A DNA stretch of 64,000 nucleotides from Pseudomonas sp. ATCC PTA-122608 (GCF_001952855.1 NZ_LPNO01000025.1:1-64000), one strand, 5' to 3'; counted from the first letter of the stretch, positions 35,316 to 44,015 are shown. Notes: generated by a model not told the origin, from the letters alone. Numbers and translations: made by a program.

Positions 35316-35702
35316 TTACTCAGCGGATACAGCTTCACCGCCAACTGGACGATCGATCAGCTCAACGTACGCCATAGGCGCGTTGTCACCAGCGCGGAAA
35401 CCGCACTTGAGGATGCGCAGGTAGCCACCCTCACGGGTAGCGTAACGCTTGCCCAGGTCGTTGAAGAGCTTACCAACGATAGCTTTCGAACGAGTACGGT
35501 CGAAAGCCAAACGGCGGTTAGCCAGGCTGTCTGTCTTGGCCAAAGTAATCAGCGGCTCAGCAACGCGACGCAGTTCTTTAGCTTTCGGCAGTGTAGTTTT
35601 GATCAGCTCGTGCTCGAACAGCGACACCGCCATGTTCTGGAACATAGCCTTACGGTGCGAGCTGGTACGGCTCAGGTGACGACCACTTTTACGATGACGC
35701 AT
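35316..35702 (-). CDS. rplQ: 50S ribosomal protein L17
   Basis: 128 residues (E. coli 127). Begins MRHRKSGRHLSRTSSHRKAM, the invariant L17 opening; the middle has ELRRVAEPLITLAK. L17 binds domain III of 23S rRNA near the exit tunnel. It is the last gene of the alpha operon, 41 bases after rpoA. Confidence 0.97.
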   Translation of the reverse strand: MRHRKSGRHLSRTSSHRKAMFQNMAVSLFEHELIKTTLPKAKELRRVAEPLITLAKTDSLANRRLAFDRTRSKAIVGKLFNDLGKRYATREGGYLRILKCGFRAGDNAPMAYVELIDRPVGGEAVSAE

Positions 35703-35743
35703 GGTTCATTCCTTACCAAACTCACGTTCGGTGATTACGACGA

Positions 35744-36745
35744 TCAGGCAGTCGCCTTGTCGTCCTTCTTAAGACTTGCAGGCGGCCAGTTGTCGAGGCG
35801 CATGCCGAGGGACAGACCGCGGGAGGCCAGAACGTCCTTGATTTCAGTCAAGGATTTCTTGCCCAGGTTCGGAGTCTTCAACAGTTCTACTTCGGTGCGC
35901 TGAATCAGATCGCCGATGTAGTAAATGTTTTCCGCCTTAAGGCAGTTAGCCGAACGTACAGTCAGTTCCAGATCGTCAACCGGGCGAAGCAGGATCGGAT
36001 CGATCTCGTCTTCCTGCTCGATTACCACTGGTTCGCTGTCACCTTTGAGGTCGACGAACGCAGCCAACTGCTGTTGCAGAATGGTTGCAGCGCGGCGGAT
36101 AGCCTCTTCAGGATCCAGAGTACCGTTGGTTTCCAGATCAATAACCAGCTTGTCCAGGTTAGTACGCTGCTCGACACGGGCGTTTTCCACCACGTATGCG
36201 ATACGGCGAACCGGGCTGAACGAAGAGTCGAGCTGCAAGCGACCAATGCTGCGGCTTTCGTCTTCATCGCTCTGACGCGAGTCGGCCGGTTCATAACCAC
36301 GACCACGAGCTACGGTGAGCTTCATGTTCAGGGCGCCGTTAGACGCCAGGTTAGCGATTACGTGATCGGGATTAACGATCTCGACATCATGATCCAGCTG
36401 AATATCGGCAGCGGTAACCACCCCCGAACCCTTCTTCGACAAGGTCAGCGTAACTTCGTCACGGCCGTGCAGCTTGATAGCCAGACCTTTAAGGTTCAAC
36501 AGGATTTCAATTACGTCTTCCTGTACACCTTCGATGGCGCTGTACTCGTGGAGCACACCGTCAATCTCGGCCTCGACTACTGCACAGCCGGGCATTGAGG
36601 ACAACAGGATGCGGCGCAGCGCGTTGCCCAGGGTGTGGCCAAAACCACGCTCGAGAGGCTCGAGAGTGATCTTGGCGCGGGTTGGACTGACAACCTGCAC
36701 ATCAATGTGACGGGGTGTCAGGAACTCATTTACCGAAATCTGCAT
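35744..36745 (-). CDS. rpoA: RNA polymerase alpha subunit
   Basis: 333 residues (E. coli 329). The N-terminal domain (1-about 235) with GFGHTLGNALRRILLSSMPG forms the dimer that assembles beta and beta'. A flexible linker and the C-terminal domain follow (about 250-320; LTVRSANCLKAENIYYIGDL, KSLTEIKDVLASRGL), which contacts UP elements and activators. It lies between rpsD and rplQ, so its supply is tied to ribosomal proteins. Confidence 0.98.
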   Translation of the reverse strand: MQISVNEFLTPRHIDVQVVSPTRAKITLEPLERGFGHTLGNALRRILLSSMPGCAVVEAEIDGVLHEYSAIEGVQEDVIEILLNLKGLAIKLHGRDEVTLTLSKKGSGVVTAADIQLDHDVEIVNPDHVIANLASNGALNMKLTVARGRGYEPADSRQSDEDESRSIGRLQLDSSFSPVRRIAYVVENARVEQRTNLDKLVIDLETNGTLDPEEAIRRAATILQQQLAAFVDLKGDSEPVVIEQEDEIDPILLRPVDDLELTVRSANCLKAENIYYIGDLIQRTEVELLKTPNLGKKSLTEIKDVLASRGLSLGMRLDNWPPASLKKDDKATA

Positions 36746-36767
36746 GGATGCACCTATTTTCTAGCCC

Positions 36768-37388
36768 TTACTTGGAGTAGAGCTCGACAATCAGGCTTTC
36801 GTTGATGTCGGCGGACAGATCACTGCGAGCAGGAACGTTCTTGAAAACGCCCGACTTCTTCTCAGTGTCTACTTCTACCCATTCTACGCGGCCACGTTGG
36901 GCACACAGATCGAGAGCTTGGACAATGCGAAGTTGATTTTTTGCTTTCTCGCGAATCGCGACCACGTCACCAGCACGAACCTGGTACGACGGGACGTTAA
37001 CGGTTTGGCCGTTTACGCTGACGGATTTGTGCGATACCAGCTGACGGGATTCGGCACGAGTCGAACCAAAGCCCATACGGTATACAACGTTGTCCAGACG
37101 GCATTCGAGCAGTTGCAGCAGGTTTTCACCGGTTGCACCTTTCTTGCCAGCAGCTTCTTTGTAGTAGCCGCTGAACTGACGCTCGAGAACGCCGTAGATA
37201 CGACGGACCTTCTGCTTTTCACGCAGTTGGGTGCCGTAATCGGACTGGCGACCGCGGCGTTGGCCGTGGATACCAGGTGCTGCTTCAATGTTGCACTTCG
37301 ATTCGATCGCGCGCACGCCGCTCTTCAGAAAGAGATCGGTGCCTTCACGACGAGCGAGTTTGCATTTTGGACCAATGTAACGAGCCAT
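36768..37388 (-). CDS. rpsD: 30S ribosomal protein S4
   Basis: 206 residues, same as E. coli. Starts MARYIGPKCKLARREG; the S4 RNA-binding fold (about 95-160) contains RLDNVVYRMGFGSTRAESRQLVSHK. S4 nucleates 30S assembly and in E. coli represses the alpha operon by binding its leader. The zinc-site cysteines of S4 variants are absent. Confidence 0.97.
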   Translation of the reverse strand: MARYIGPKCKLARREGTDLFLKSGVRAIESKCNIEAAPGIHGQRRGRQSDYGTQLREKQKVRRIYGVLERQFSGYYKEAAGKKGATGENLLQLLECRLDNVVYRMGFGSTRAESRQLVSHKSVSVNGQTVNVPSYQVRAGDVVAIREKAKNQLRIVQALDLCAQRGRVEWVEVDTEKKSGVFKNVPARSDLSADINESLIVELYSK

Positions 37389-37406
37389 TCTTTACAATCT
37401 CCTGGA

Positions 37407-37796
37407 TTACACGCGGCGCTTCTTCGGCGGACGGCACCCGTTGTGCGGGATTGGCGTCACGTCGGTGATGCTGGCGATCTTATAGCCACAGCCGTTCAAT
37501 GCACGGACAGCAGACTCACGACCTGGACCTGGACCTTTGACGTTGACGTCGAGGTTTTTCAGGCCATATTCCAGCGCAGCTTGACCAGCACGTTCAGCAG
37601 CTACTTGAGCAGCAAACGGGGTGGACTTGCGGGAACCGCGGAAACCCGAACCACCGGAGGTAGCCCAAGAAAGCGCGTTACCTTGACGGTCGGTGATGGT
37701 CACGATTGTGTTGTTAAAAGATGCATGGATGTGGGCGATGCCATCAACCACTGTCTTTTTAACTTTTTTACGAGGACGAGCAGCAGGTTTTGCCAT
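37407..37796 (-). CDS. rpsK: 30S ribosomal protein S11
   Basis: 129 residues, same as E. coli. A basic N-terminus (MAKPAARPRKKVKKTVVDG) precedes HIHASFNNTIVTITDRQGN and the C-terminal DVTPIPHNGCRPPKKRRV. It forms part of the 30S platform near the E site. It lies between rpsM and rpsD. Confidence 0.97.
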   Translation of the reverse strand: MAKPAARPRKKVKKTVVDGIAHIHASFNNTIVTITDRQGNALSWATSGGSGFRGSRKSTPFAAQVAAERAGQAALEYGLKNLDVNVKGPGPGRESAVRALNGCGYKIASITDVTPIPHNGCRPPKKRRV

Positions 37797-37826
37797 GATT
37801 AATTTCCTGTCGATTCGCGTGGGCGA

Positions 37827-38183
37827 TTACTTGCGGATCGGCTTACGCGGACCTTTACGGGTACGCGCGTTAGTCTTGGTACGCTGACCGCGTACTGGAA
37901 GACCACGACGATGACGCAGACCACGGTAGCAACCGAGGTCCATCAAACGCTTGATTTTCATGTTGATTTCGCGACGCAGGTCACCTTCAGTGGTGAACTT
38001 CGCCACTTCGCCACGCAACAGCTCAATCTGCTCGTCGCTCAGATCTTTGATCTTTGCGGCTGGGTTTACCCCAGTGTCTGCGCAAATTTTCTGCGCAGTA
38101 GTGCGACCAACACCATAGATGTAGGTCAGCGAGATAACAGTGTGCTTGTTATCTGGAATGTTAACGCCTGCAATACGGGCCAT
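37827..38183 (-). CDS. rpsM: 30S ribosomal protein S13
   Basis: 118 residues, same as E. coli. Starts [26 protein letters not shown] and ends with the basic tail GPRKPIRK that contacts P-site tRNA. It sits in the 30S head and bridges to the 50S. It is the first gene of the alpha operon, with its own promoter-like element at 38243-38271. Confidence 0.97.
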
Positions 38184-38242
38184 TCAGTGGGACTCCAATT
38201 GACAGCTACCTACGCCCCGGAAGCCAAGAAATAGGGCGCGAG

Positions 38243-38271
38243 ATAATATCGCTGTAATAACAAATAATCAA
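38243..38271 (-). promoter_or_regulatory. Alpha-operon promoter candidate
   Basis: On the minus strand TTGATT (38271-38266), a 17-base spacer and TATTAT (38248-38243) precede rpsM by 60 bases. It starts right after a hairpin at 38272-38295, so rpsM onward can be transcribed apart from the spc operon. Confidence 0.6.
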
Positions 38272-38295
38272 CCCGGCAGCGCACTAGCTGCCGGG
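38272..38295 (-). terminator. Hairpin between rpmJ and rpsM
   Basis: CCCGGCAGC and GCTGCCGGG pair around a 6-base loop, 17 bases after the rpmJ stop. On the minus strand the T-run after it is weak (TTGATTATTTG), so termination may be partial. Confidence 0.6.
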
Positions 38296-38312
38296 CTTCA
38301 AGCGGATCACAC

Positions 38313-38429
38313 TCAGCCTTGGCGCTGTTTGTGACGCGGTTCCGCGCTGCAAATTACTCGAACAACACCTTCGCGGCGAATAATCTTGCAGTTACGGCAC
38401 AGCTTTTTCACCGATGCACGAACTTTCAT
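38313..38429 (-). CDS. rpmJ: 50S ribosomal protein L36
   Basis: 38 residues, nearly identical to E. coli L36: [15 protein letters not shown] at the start, ending EPRHKQRQG. The zinc ligands C11, C14, C27 and H33 are all present, so this is the zinc-containing (C+) form. A zinc-free copy, if the genome has one, is not in this window. It follows secY by 27 bases and ends the spc operon. Confidence 0.95.
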
Positions 38430-38456
38430 CACCAACTCCTCGAACCTTATGGGTAC

Positions 38457-39785
38457 TCAGCGCAACATGCCGCTGCCGTAACCCTTCAGGTTGGCTTTCT
38501 TCATCAGGGATTCGTACTGGTGCGAAACGAGGTGCGATTGTACTTGGGACATGAAGTCCATCACAACCACGACGACGATCAGCAACGAGGTCCCGCCAAG
38601 GTAGAACGGAACGTTTGCTGCAACCACCAGGAACTGGGGCAACAAGCACACGGCCGTCATATATAGAGCACCGAACATGGTCAAGCGAGTCAGAACGCCA
38701 TCAATGTAGCGCGCAGACTGCTCACCTGGACGAATACCCGGAATAAAGGCACCGGACTTCTTCAGGTTTTCCGCTACGTCTTTCGGATTGAACATCAACG
38801 CCGTATAGAAGAAGCAGAAGAAAATAATCCCTGCACTAAACAGCAGAATATTCAACGGCTGACCAGGAGCGATCGACTGCGAGATGTCCTGCAACCAGCC
38901 CATACCTTCAGACTGACCGAACCAGGCACCCAACGAAGCCGGAAACAGCAAAATGCTGCTCGCGAAAATGGCGGGAATAACCCCGGCCATGTTCACTTTC
39001 AGCGGCAAGTGGCTGGTCTGCGCGGCAAAGACCTTGCGGCCCTGCTGACGCTTGGCGTAGTGAACAGCAATACGACGCTGGCCACGCTCAATGAACACCA
39101 CAAAACCGATAATCGCTACTGCCAACAAACCGATGGCAACCAGGGCGAAGATATTGATATCACCCTGACGTGCAGACTCGAAAGACTGCCCAATCGCTCT
39201 CGGAAGACCGGCAACGATACCTGCGAAAATCAACATCGAGATACCGTTACCAACACCACGCTCAGTAATCTGCTCACCCAGCCACATCATGAACATCGCA
39301 CCAGCCACAAAAGTGGATACCGCGACGAAATGGAAGCCAAAGTCACCAGTGAACGCAACACCCTGCCCGGCCAAGCCAACGGACATGCCGATAGCTTGGA
39401 CCAGGGCGAGGATGACAGTGCCGTAGCGGGTGTACTGGCTTATCTTGCGACGGCCAGCTTCACCTTCCTTCTTCAACTGCTCCAGCTGCGGGCTAACGGC
39501 GGTCATCAGCTGCATGATGATCGATGCCGAGATGTACGGCATGATCCCCAGTGCAAAGATGCTCATCCGTTCCAGCGCGCCGCCGGAAAACATGTTGAAC
39601 AAGCTAAGAATGGTCCCCTCATTCTGTCGAAACAGGTCTGCGAGTCGGTCCGGGTTGATACCTGGAACCGGGATGTGTGCGCCTATTCGGTAGACGATAA
39701 TCGCCAGGAACAGAAAACGCAGACGAGCCCAAAGTTCAGACATACCGCCTTTGCCGAGCGCTGAGAGAGCACCTTGCTTAGCCAT
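38457..39785 (-). CDS. secY: Protein translocase subunit SecY
   Basis: 442 residues (E. coli 443), ten membrane helices. Plug and pore regions with GINPDRLADLF, FNMFSGGALERMSIFALGIMPYI and the cytosolic loop near GQRRIAVHYAKRQQGRK that binds SecA and ribosomes. It forms the central channel of the Sec translocon with SecE and SecG. It starts immediately after rplO, with no base between the stop and start. Confidence 0.97.
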   Translation of the reverse strand: MAKQGALSALGKGGMSELWARLRFLFLAIIVYRIGAHIPVPGINPDRLADLFRQNEGTILSLFNMFSGGALERMSIFALGIMPYISASIIMQLMTAVSPQLEQLKKEGEAGRRKISQYTRYGTVILALVQAIGMSVGLAGQGVAFTGDFGFHFVAVSTFVAGAMFMMWLGEQITERGVGNGISMLIFAGIVAGLPRAIGQSFESARQGDINIFALVAIGLLAVAIIGFVVFIERGQRRIAVHYAKRQQGRKVFAAQTSHLPLKVNMAGVIPAIFASSILLFPASLGAWFGQSEGMGWLQDISQSIAPGQPLNILLFSAGIIFFCFFYTALMFNPKDVAENLKKSGAFIPGIRPGEQSARYIDGVLTRLTMFGALYMTAVCLLPQFLVVAANVPFYLGGTSLLIVVVVVMDFMSQVQSHLVSHQYESLMKKANLKGYGSGMLR

Positions 39786-40223
39786 TTATTCCTCGAACTT
39801 GCCGCCAGCTGCTTCGATAGCCGAACGCGCACCTTTGGTGGCGCCGATTCCCTTGCCGATAGTGACAGCGCGAGTCACTTCACCGGACAGCATGATTTTC
39901 ACACGCTGTACGTTGACGTTGATCACGTTGGCATCTTTCAGGGTCTGCACGGTAACGATATCGCCTTCCACTTTGGCCAACTCGGACAAACGCACTTCTG
40001 CGCGATCCATGGCTTTCAGGGAAACGAAACCGAACTTCGGCAGGCGACGATGCAGCGGCTGTTGACCGCCTTCAAAGCCTGGAGCGATGGTGCCACCGGA
40101 GCGGGAGGACTGACCTTTGTGGCCACGGCCACCGGTCTTGCCCAAACCACTACCGATACCACGGCCCGGACGATGCTTTTCGCGACGGGAACCCGGCGCT
40201 GGACTCAGATCATTGAGTTTCAT
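39786..40223 (-). CDS. rplO: 50S ribosomal protein L15
   Basis: 144 residues, same as E. coli. Starts MKLNDLSPAPGSRREKHRPG; contains the Gly-rich GKTGGRGHKGQSSRSGG. L15 is a late assembly protein that stabilises 23S rRNA. ATG 40223 gives the family N-terminus; the upstream in-frame ATG at 40241 would extend into rpmD. Confidence 0.96.
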   Translation of the reverse strand: MKLNDLSPAPGSRREKHRPGRGIGSGLGKTGGRGHKGQSSRSGGTIAPGFEGGQQPLHRRLPKFGFVSLKAMDRAEVRLSELAKVEGDIVTVQTLKDANVINVNVQRVKIMLSGEVTRAVTIGKGIGATKGARSAIEAAGGKFEE

Positions 40224-40227
40224 CGAA

Positions 40228-40404
40228 TTAACCCTCGACACGCAGCATGTAGTAAGCCTTGTTGATCATCCCGCGATTCTCGGGAGTATCAAGTACTTCT
40301 ACAGTGTGACCGATGCGACGCAGACCCAAACCCTTAACGCACAATTTGTGGTTAGGGATGCGGCCGGTCATGCTTTTGATCAGCGTTACTTTAACGGTAG
40401 CCAT
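40228..40404 (-). CDS. rpmD: 50S ribosomal protein L30
   Basis: 58 residues (E. coli 59). The translation is MATVKVTLIKSMTGRIPNHK, then LRRIGHTVEV and a C-terminus of MINKAYYMLRVEG. It is a small 23S-binding protein present in only some bacterial groups. It lies 2 bases after rpsE and 4 bases before rplO. Confidence 0.95.
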   Translation of the reverse strand: MATVKVTLIKSMTGRIPNHKLCVKGLGLRRIGHTVEVLDTPENRGMINKAYYMLRVEG

Positions 40405-40406
40405 GA

Positions 40407-40907
40407 TCAGAAGATCTCCTTGACGCTTTTGCCACGCTTGGCGGCAATGGATTCAGGAGACTGCATAGCCTTCAAACCTTTGAAAGTGGCGTGAACCACG
40501 TTTACCGGGTTAGTCGAGCCGTAGCACTTGGCCAGAACGTTCTGAACGCCAGCAACTTCGAGGACAGCACGCATAGCGCCGCCAGCGATGATACCGGTAC
40601 CTTCAGAAGCAGGCTGCATGTACACCTTCGAAGCGCCGTGAGCGGACTTCATTGCGTACTGCAGCGTGGTGCCGTTCAGATCAACTTGGATCATGTTGCG
40701 ACGAGCAGCTTCCATTGCCTTCTGGATCGCAGCAGGCACTTCACGTGACTTGCCACGGCCGAAGCCAACGCGCCCTTTACCATCACCAACCACGGTCAAC
40801 GCGGTGAAAGTGAAGATACGGCCGCCTTTAACGGTTTTGGCTACGCGGTTAACTTGAACCAGCTTCTCAATGTAGCCTTCGTCGCGCTTTTGGTCGTTAT
40901 TTGACAT
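40407..40907 (-). CDS. rpsE: 30S ribosomal protein S5
   Basis: 166 residues (E. coli 167). The dsRBD-like N-terminal part has QVNRVAKTVKGGRIFTFTALTVVGDG; the C-terminal domain has GTGIIAGGAMRAVLEVAGV. S5 guards decoding accuracy; the loop (VGDGKGRVGFG) where spectinomycin-resistance changes occur looks wild type. Confidence 0.97.
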   Translation of the reverse strand: MSNNDQKRDEGYIEKLVQVNRVAKTVKGGRIFTFTALTVVGDGKGRVGFGRGKSREVPAAIQKAMEAARRNMIQVDLNGTTLQYAMKSAHGASKVYMQPASEGTGIIAGGAMRAVLEVAGVQNVLAKCYGSTNPVNVVHATFKGLKAMQSPESIAAKRGKSVKEIF

Positions 40908-40910
40908 AAC

Positions 40911-41261
40911 TTAGAACTCCAGCCCAGCTTCACGAGCAGCATCAGCCAGCGCTTTCACGCGGCCGTGGTACTTGAAGCCAGAGCGGTCGAAAGCCACTTG
41001 CGAGACGCCAGCGGCCTTAGCACGCGTAGCGACCAGCTGGCCAACCTTAGTGGCCGCGTCGATGTTGCCAGTGGCACCATCACGCAGTTCTTTATCCAAA
41101 GTCGAGGCGCTTGCCAGGACTTTGTTGCCGTCGGCCGAGATGACCTGGGCGTAGATGTGCTGCGACGAGCGGAACACGCAGAGACGCACGACTTCGAGTT
41201 CGTGCATTTTCAGGCGTGCTTTGCGAGCGCGACGCAGTCGAGTAACTTTTTTGTCGGTCAT
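40911..41261 (-). CDS. rplR: 50S ribosomal protein L18
   Basis: 116 residues (E. coli 117). A basic N-terminus (KKVTRLRRARKARLKM) precedes RLCVFRSSQHIYAQVI and the C-terminal FDRSGFKYHGRVKALADAAREAG. It carries 5S rRNA to the 50S together with L5. It lies between rplF and rpsE. Confidence 0.97.
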   Translation of the reverse strand: MTDKKVTRLRRARKARLKMHELEVVRLCVFRSSQHIYAQVISADGNKVLASASTLDKELRDGATGNIDAATKVGQLVATRAKAAGVSQVAFDRSGFKYHGRVKALADAAREAGLEF

Positions 41262-41271
41262 TTGCTATGCC

Positions 41272-41805
41272 CTACTTCTTCTTGGCTTCTTTACGACGGA
41301 CGACTTCGTCCGCGTAGCGCACACCTTTGCCTTTGTACGGCTCTGGTGGACGGAAGTCGCGGATCTCAGCGGCCACCTGACCTACCAGCTGCTTATCAAT
41401 ACCCTTGATCAGGATATCGGTTTGGCTTGGGGTCTCAGCGGTGATGCCTTCCGGCAGTTCGTAATCCACTGGGTGCGAGAAGCCAAGGGCCAGGTTCAAA
41501 ACCGTGCCTTTTGCTTGCGCTTTGTAACCAACACCGACCAGCTGGAGCTTACGCTCGAAGCCTTGGCTTACGCCTTGGACCATGTTGTTTACCAACGCAC
41601 GAGTGGTACCGGCCATTGCGCGAGTTTGTTGATCGCCATTGCGAGCAGCGAAACGCAGCTCACCAGCTTCTTCAACGATCTCAACGGACGAATGGATGTT
41701 CAGTTCCAGAGTGCCCTTGGCACCCTTCACCGAAAGCTGTTGGCCTGCGAATTTTACTTCGACACCGGCTGGCAGCTTAACGGGGTTCTTAGCGACGCGT
41801 GACAT
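41272..41805 (-). CDS. rplF: 50S ribosomal protein L6
   Basis: 177 residues, same as E. coli. Two similar alpha/beta domains: the first opens MSRVAKNPVKLPAGVEV, and the second has LVGVGYKAQAKGTVLNLALGFSHPV. The C-terminal KGKGVRYADEVVRRKEAKKK is close to the sarcin-ricin loop, where it supports the factor-binding site. Confidence 0.97.
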   Translation of the reverse strand: MSRVAKNPVKLPAGVEVKFAGQQLSVKGAKGTLELNIHSSVEIVEEAGELRFAARNGDQQTRAMAGTTRALVNNMVQGVSQGFERKLQLVGVGYKAQAKGTVLNLALGFSHPVDYELPEGITAETPSQTDILIKGIDKQLVGQVAAEIRDFRPPEPYKGKGVRYADEVVRRKEAKKK

Positions 41806-41817
41806 GCTTATCCCCCC

Positions 41818-42210
41818 TTAGAACACAGTGCAAAGAACTTCGCCGCCGACACCGGCAGCGCGCGCAGCACGATCCGTCATCACACCTTTGTTGGTGGAGA
41901 CGATAGACACACCGAGACCGCCACGAACTTTTGGCAGATCATCGACGGACTTGTACTGACGCAGGCCTGGACGGCTAACGCGCTTCACTTCTTCGATGAC
42001 CGGACGGCCTTCGAAGTACTTCAGCTCGATGGACAGCAGTGGTTTGATTTCGCTGCTGATCTGATAACCCGCAATGTAGCCTTCGTCTTTCAGGACTTTG
42101 GCAACAGCAACCTTCAACGTGGAAGATGGCATGCTTACGACGGACTTTTCAGCCATCTGGGCATTACGGATACGAGTTAGCATGTCCGCTAACGGGTCCT
42201 GCATACTCAT
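41818..42210 (-). CDS. rpsH: 30S ribosomal protein S8
   Basis: 130 residues, same as E. coli. Starts MSMQDPLADMLTRIRNAQM and ends GVGGEVLCTVF, with the RNA-binding STNKGVMTDRAAR. S8 binds 16S rRNA early and in E. coli represses the spc operon. Here it is preceded by an unusual 208-base gap with two hairpins and a promoter-like element. Its SD (AGGAG) overlaps a small CTAAT/ATTAG stem. Confidence 0.97.
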   Translation of the reverse strand: MSMQDPLADMLTRIRNAQMAEKSVVSMPSSTLKVAVAKVLKDEGYIAGYQISSEIKPLLSIELKYFEGRPVIEEVKRVSRPGLRQYKSVDDLPKVRGGLGVSIVSTNKGVMTDRAARAAGVGGEVLCTVF

Positions 42211-42307
42211 GGCTAGACGCTCCTAATACAAAAAAATTAGCCTTGCGGCCATTACGTGTCGCCGAGAATCTCCGAGCACAAAACACACGGGCTCAGGCGA
42301 GCCGCGT

Positions 42308-42336
42308 ATTTTAGACACACTCCGGAAATGAAACAA
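42308..42336 (-). promoter_or_regulatory. Internal promoter candidate for rpsH
   Basis: On the minus strand TTGTTT (42336-42331), a 17-base spacer and TAAAAT (42313-42308). The -35 overlaps the 3' arm of the hairpin at 42332-42355. It suggests a separate start for rpsH and the genes after it. Confidence 0.5.
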
Positions 42337-42403
42337 GCCCCAAAAGGGGCTTGTTCCAGATTCTAGGCCACCGGCGGTCAGTATCTTGCGATCCTGACCG
42401 CCG
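42332..42403 (-). terminator. Two hairpins in the rpsN-rpsH gap
   Basis: Going down the minus strand, CGGCGGTCAG/CTGACCGCCG (42403-42394 with 42381-42372) is followed by AACAAGCCCC/GGGGCTTGTT (42355-42332) with a 4-base loop. The second is followed by a short T-rich tract (TTTCATTTCC), which would give partial termination or processing rather than a full stop. Confidence 0.6.
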
Positions 42404-42418
42404 AGACTTCGAAAGTAC

Positions 42419-42724
42419 TTACCAGCTGGCTTTAACCAGACCTGGTACGTCACCACGCATTGCCGCTTCACGCAGTTTGTTACGGCCGAGGCCGAACTTG
42501 CGGTAAACGCCGTGTGGACGACCGGTCAGGCGGCAGCGGTTACGCATGCGCGAAGCGCTTGCGTCACGTGGCTGCTTCTGCAGAGCAACTGTAGCTTCCC
42601 AACGTGCTTCTGGACTTGCGTTCAGATCAACGATGATTGCTTTCAGTGCTGCACGCTTCTTGGCGTACTTGGCAACCGTGAGCTGACGTTTCAGCTCGCG
42701 GTTTTTCATGCTCATCTTGGCCAT
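42419..42724 (-). CDS. rpsN: 30S ribosomal protein S14
   Basis: 101 residues, same as E. coli. Starts MAKMSMKNRELKRQLTVAKY; the C-terminal NRCRLTGRPHGVYRKFGLGR is typical. Only one Cys is present, so this is the zinc-free (C-) long form. It lies 13 bases after rplE. The in-frame extension to 42790 is within rplE and not used. Confidence 0.96.
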   Translation of the reverse strand: MAKMSMKNRELKRQLTVAKYAKKRAALKAIIVDLNASPEARWEATVALQKQPRDASASRMRNRCRLTGRPHGVYRKFGLGRNKLREAAMRGDVPGLVKASW

Positions 42725-42737
42725 GGTCCTACTCCAA

Positions 42738-43277
42738 TCAGTTGCGGAACGGGAATTTGAACGCACGCAGTAGAGCGCGGCCTTCATCATCGTTCTTGGC
42801 AGTGGTGGTCAGGGTGATGTCCAGACCGCGGAGAGCATCGATCTTGTCGTAGTCGATTTCCGGGAAGATGATCTGCTCTTTAACGCCCATGCTGTAGTTA
42901 CCACGACCATCGAAGGACTTGGCATTCAGGCCGCGGAAGTCGCGGACCCGAGGCAGGGAGATCGACAGCAGACGATCCAGGAATTCGTACATACGCTCAC
43001 GGCGCAGAGTCACTTTGACGCCGATCGGCCAACCTTCACGGACTTTAAAGCCAGCGATGGATTTCCGAGCGTAAGTCACAACGACTTTTTGACCGGTGAT
43101 CTTTTCCAGGTCGGCAACAGCATGCTCGATGACTTTTTTGTCACCGACCGCTTCGCCCAGACCCATGTTCAGGGTGATTTTTGTAACGCGTGGAACTTCC
43201 ATCACGTTCGAAAGCTTAAGTTCTTCCTTAAGCTTCGGTGCGATTTCCTTCCAGTAAATCTCTTTTAGTCGTGCCAT
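42738..43277 (-). CDS. rplE: 50S ribosomal protein L5
   Basis: 179 residues, same as E. coli. Starts MARLKEIYWKEIAPKLKEEL; it contains ITGQKVVVTYARKSIAGFK and the C-terminal GLDITLTTTAKNDDEGRALL. It binds 5S rRNA and touches P-site tRNA. In E. coli the start of its mRNA carries the S8 repressor site; I could not verify one here. Confidence 0.97.
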   Translation of the reverse strand: MARLKEIYWKEIAPKLKEELKLSNVMEVPRVTKITLNMGLGEAVGDKKVIEHAVADLEKITGQKVVVTYARKSIAGFKVREGWPIGVKVTLRRERMYEFLDRLLSISLPRVRDFRGLNAKSFDGRGNYSMGVKEQIIFPEIDYDKIDALRGLDITLTTTAKNDDEGRALLRAFKFPFRN

Positions 43278-43297
43278 GGTCTTCTACCTAGCAGTGT

Positions 43298-43612
43298 TCA
43301 AGCATCAACCGCTTTTTGGGTCGACTTGAAGACACGAATTTTCTTGCCGTCTTCTACTTTGAAACCAACGCGATCAGCCTTGTTGGTTTCGCCGTTGAAA
43401 ATGGCGACGTTAGAAGCGTCCAGTGGAGCTTCTTTTTCGACGATACCGCCTTGTACGCCCGACATCGGGTTAGGCTTGGTATGACGCTTGACCAGGTTCA
43501 GACCACCGATAACCAGACGGTTATTGGCGAGAACCTTAAGCACCTTACCGCGCTTACCTTTGTCTTTGCCGGCGATCACGATGATCTCGTCGTCACGACG
43601 AATCTTTTGCAT
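43298..43612 (-). CDS. rplX: 50S ribosomal protein L24
   Basis: 104 residues, same as E. coli. The KOW motif spans the first 35 residues (DDEIIVIAGKDKGKRGKVLKV). It starts 50S assembly at domain I of 23S rRNA. It lies between rplN and rplE. Confidence 0.97.
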   Translation of the reverse strand: MQKIRRDDEIIVIAGKDKGKRGKVLKVLANNRLVIGGLNLVKRHTKPNPMSGVQGGIVEKEAPLDASNVAIFNGETNKADRVGFKVEDGKKIRVFKSTQKAVDA

Positions 43613-43623
43613 GTCGGATCTCC

Positions 43624-43992
43624 TTACAGCACTTCTGGGGCGAGCGAGACGATCTTCATGAACTTCTCAGTACGAAGTTCACGGGTCACTGGCCCAAAGA
43701 TACGGGTGCCGATCGGCTCTTGCTTGTTGTTCAGAAGAACAGCAGCGTTGCCATCAAAGCGGATAATAGAGCCATCAGCACGACGTACGCCGTGACGAGT
43801 GCGGACTACAACAGCAGTCATCACTTGGCCTTTTTTCACTTTACCGCGAGGAATTGCTTCCTTCACGGTAACTTTGATGATGTCACCGATACCAGCGTAA
43901 CGACGATGGGAGCCACCCAGCACCTTGATGCACATAACGCGGCGTGCGCCGCTGTTATCGGCCACATCGAGCATGGATTGAGTCTGAATCAT
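43624..43992 (-). CDS. rplN: 50S ribosomal protein L14
   Basis: 122 residues (E. coli 123). Starts MIQTQSMLDVADNSGARRVM, with the L14 signature in AVVVRTRHGVRRADGS. It forms intersubunit bridges and is the binding site of silencing factor RsfS. It is the first gene of the classical spc operon; here only 23 bases follow rpsQ, so read-through is likely. Confidence 0.97.
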   Translation of the reverse strand: MIQTQSMLDVADNSGARRVMCIKVLGGSHRRYAGIGDIIKVTVKEAIPRGKVKKGQVMTAVVVRTRHGVRRADGSIIRFDGNAAVLLNNKQEPIGTRIFGPVTRELRTEKFMKIVSLAPEVL

Positions 43993-44015
43993 ATAATTTC
44001 TCCGACCCCTAGTCC

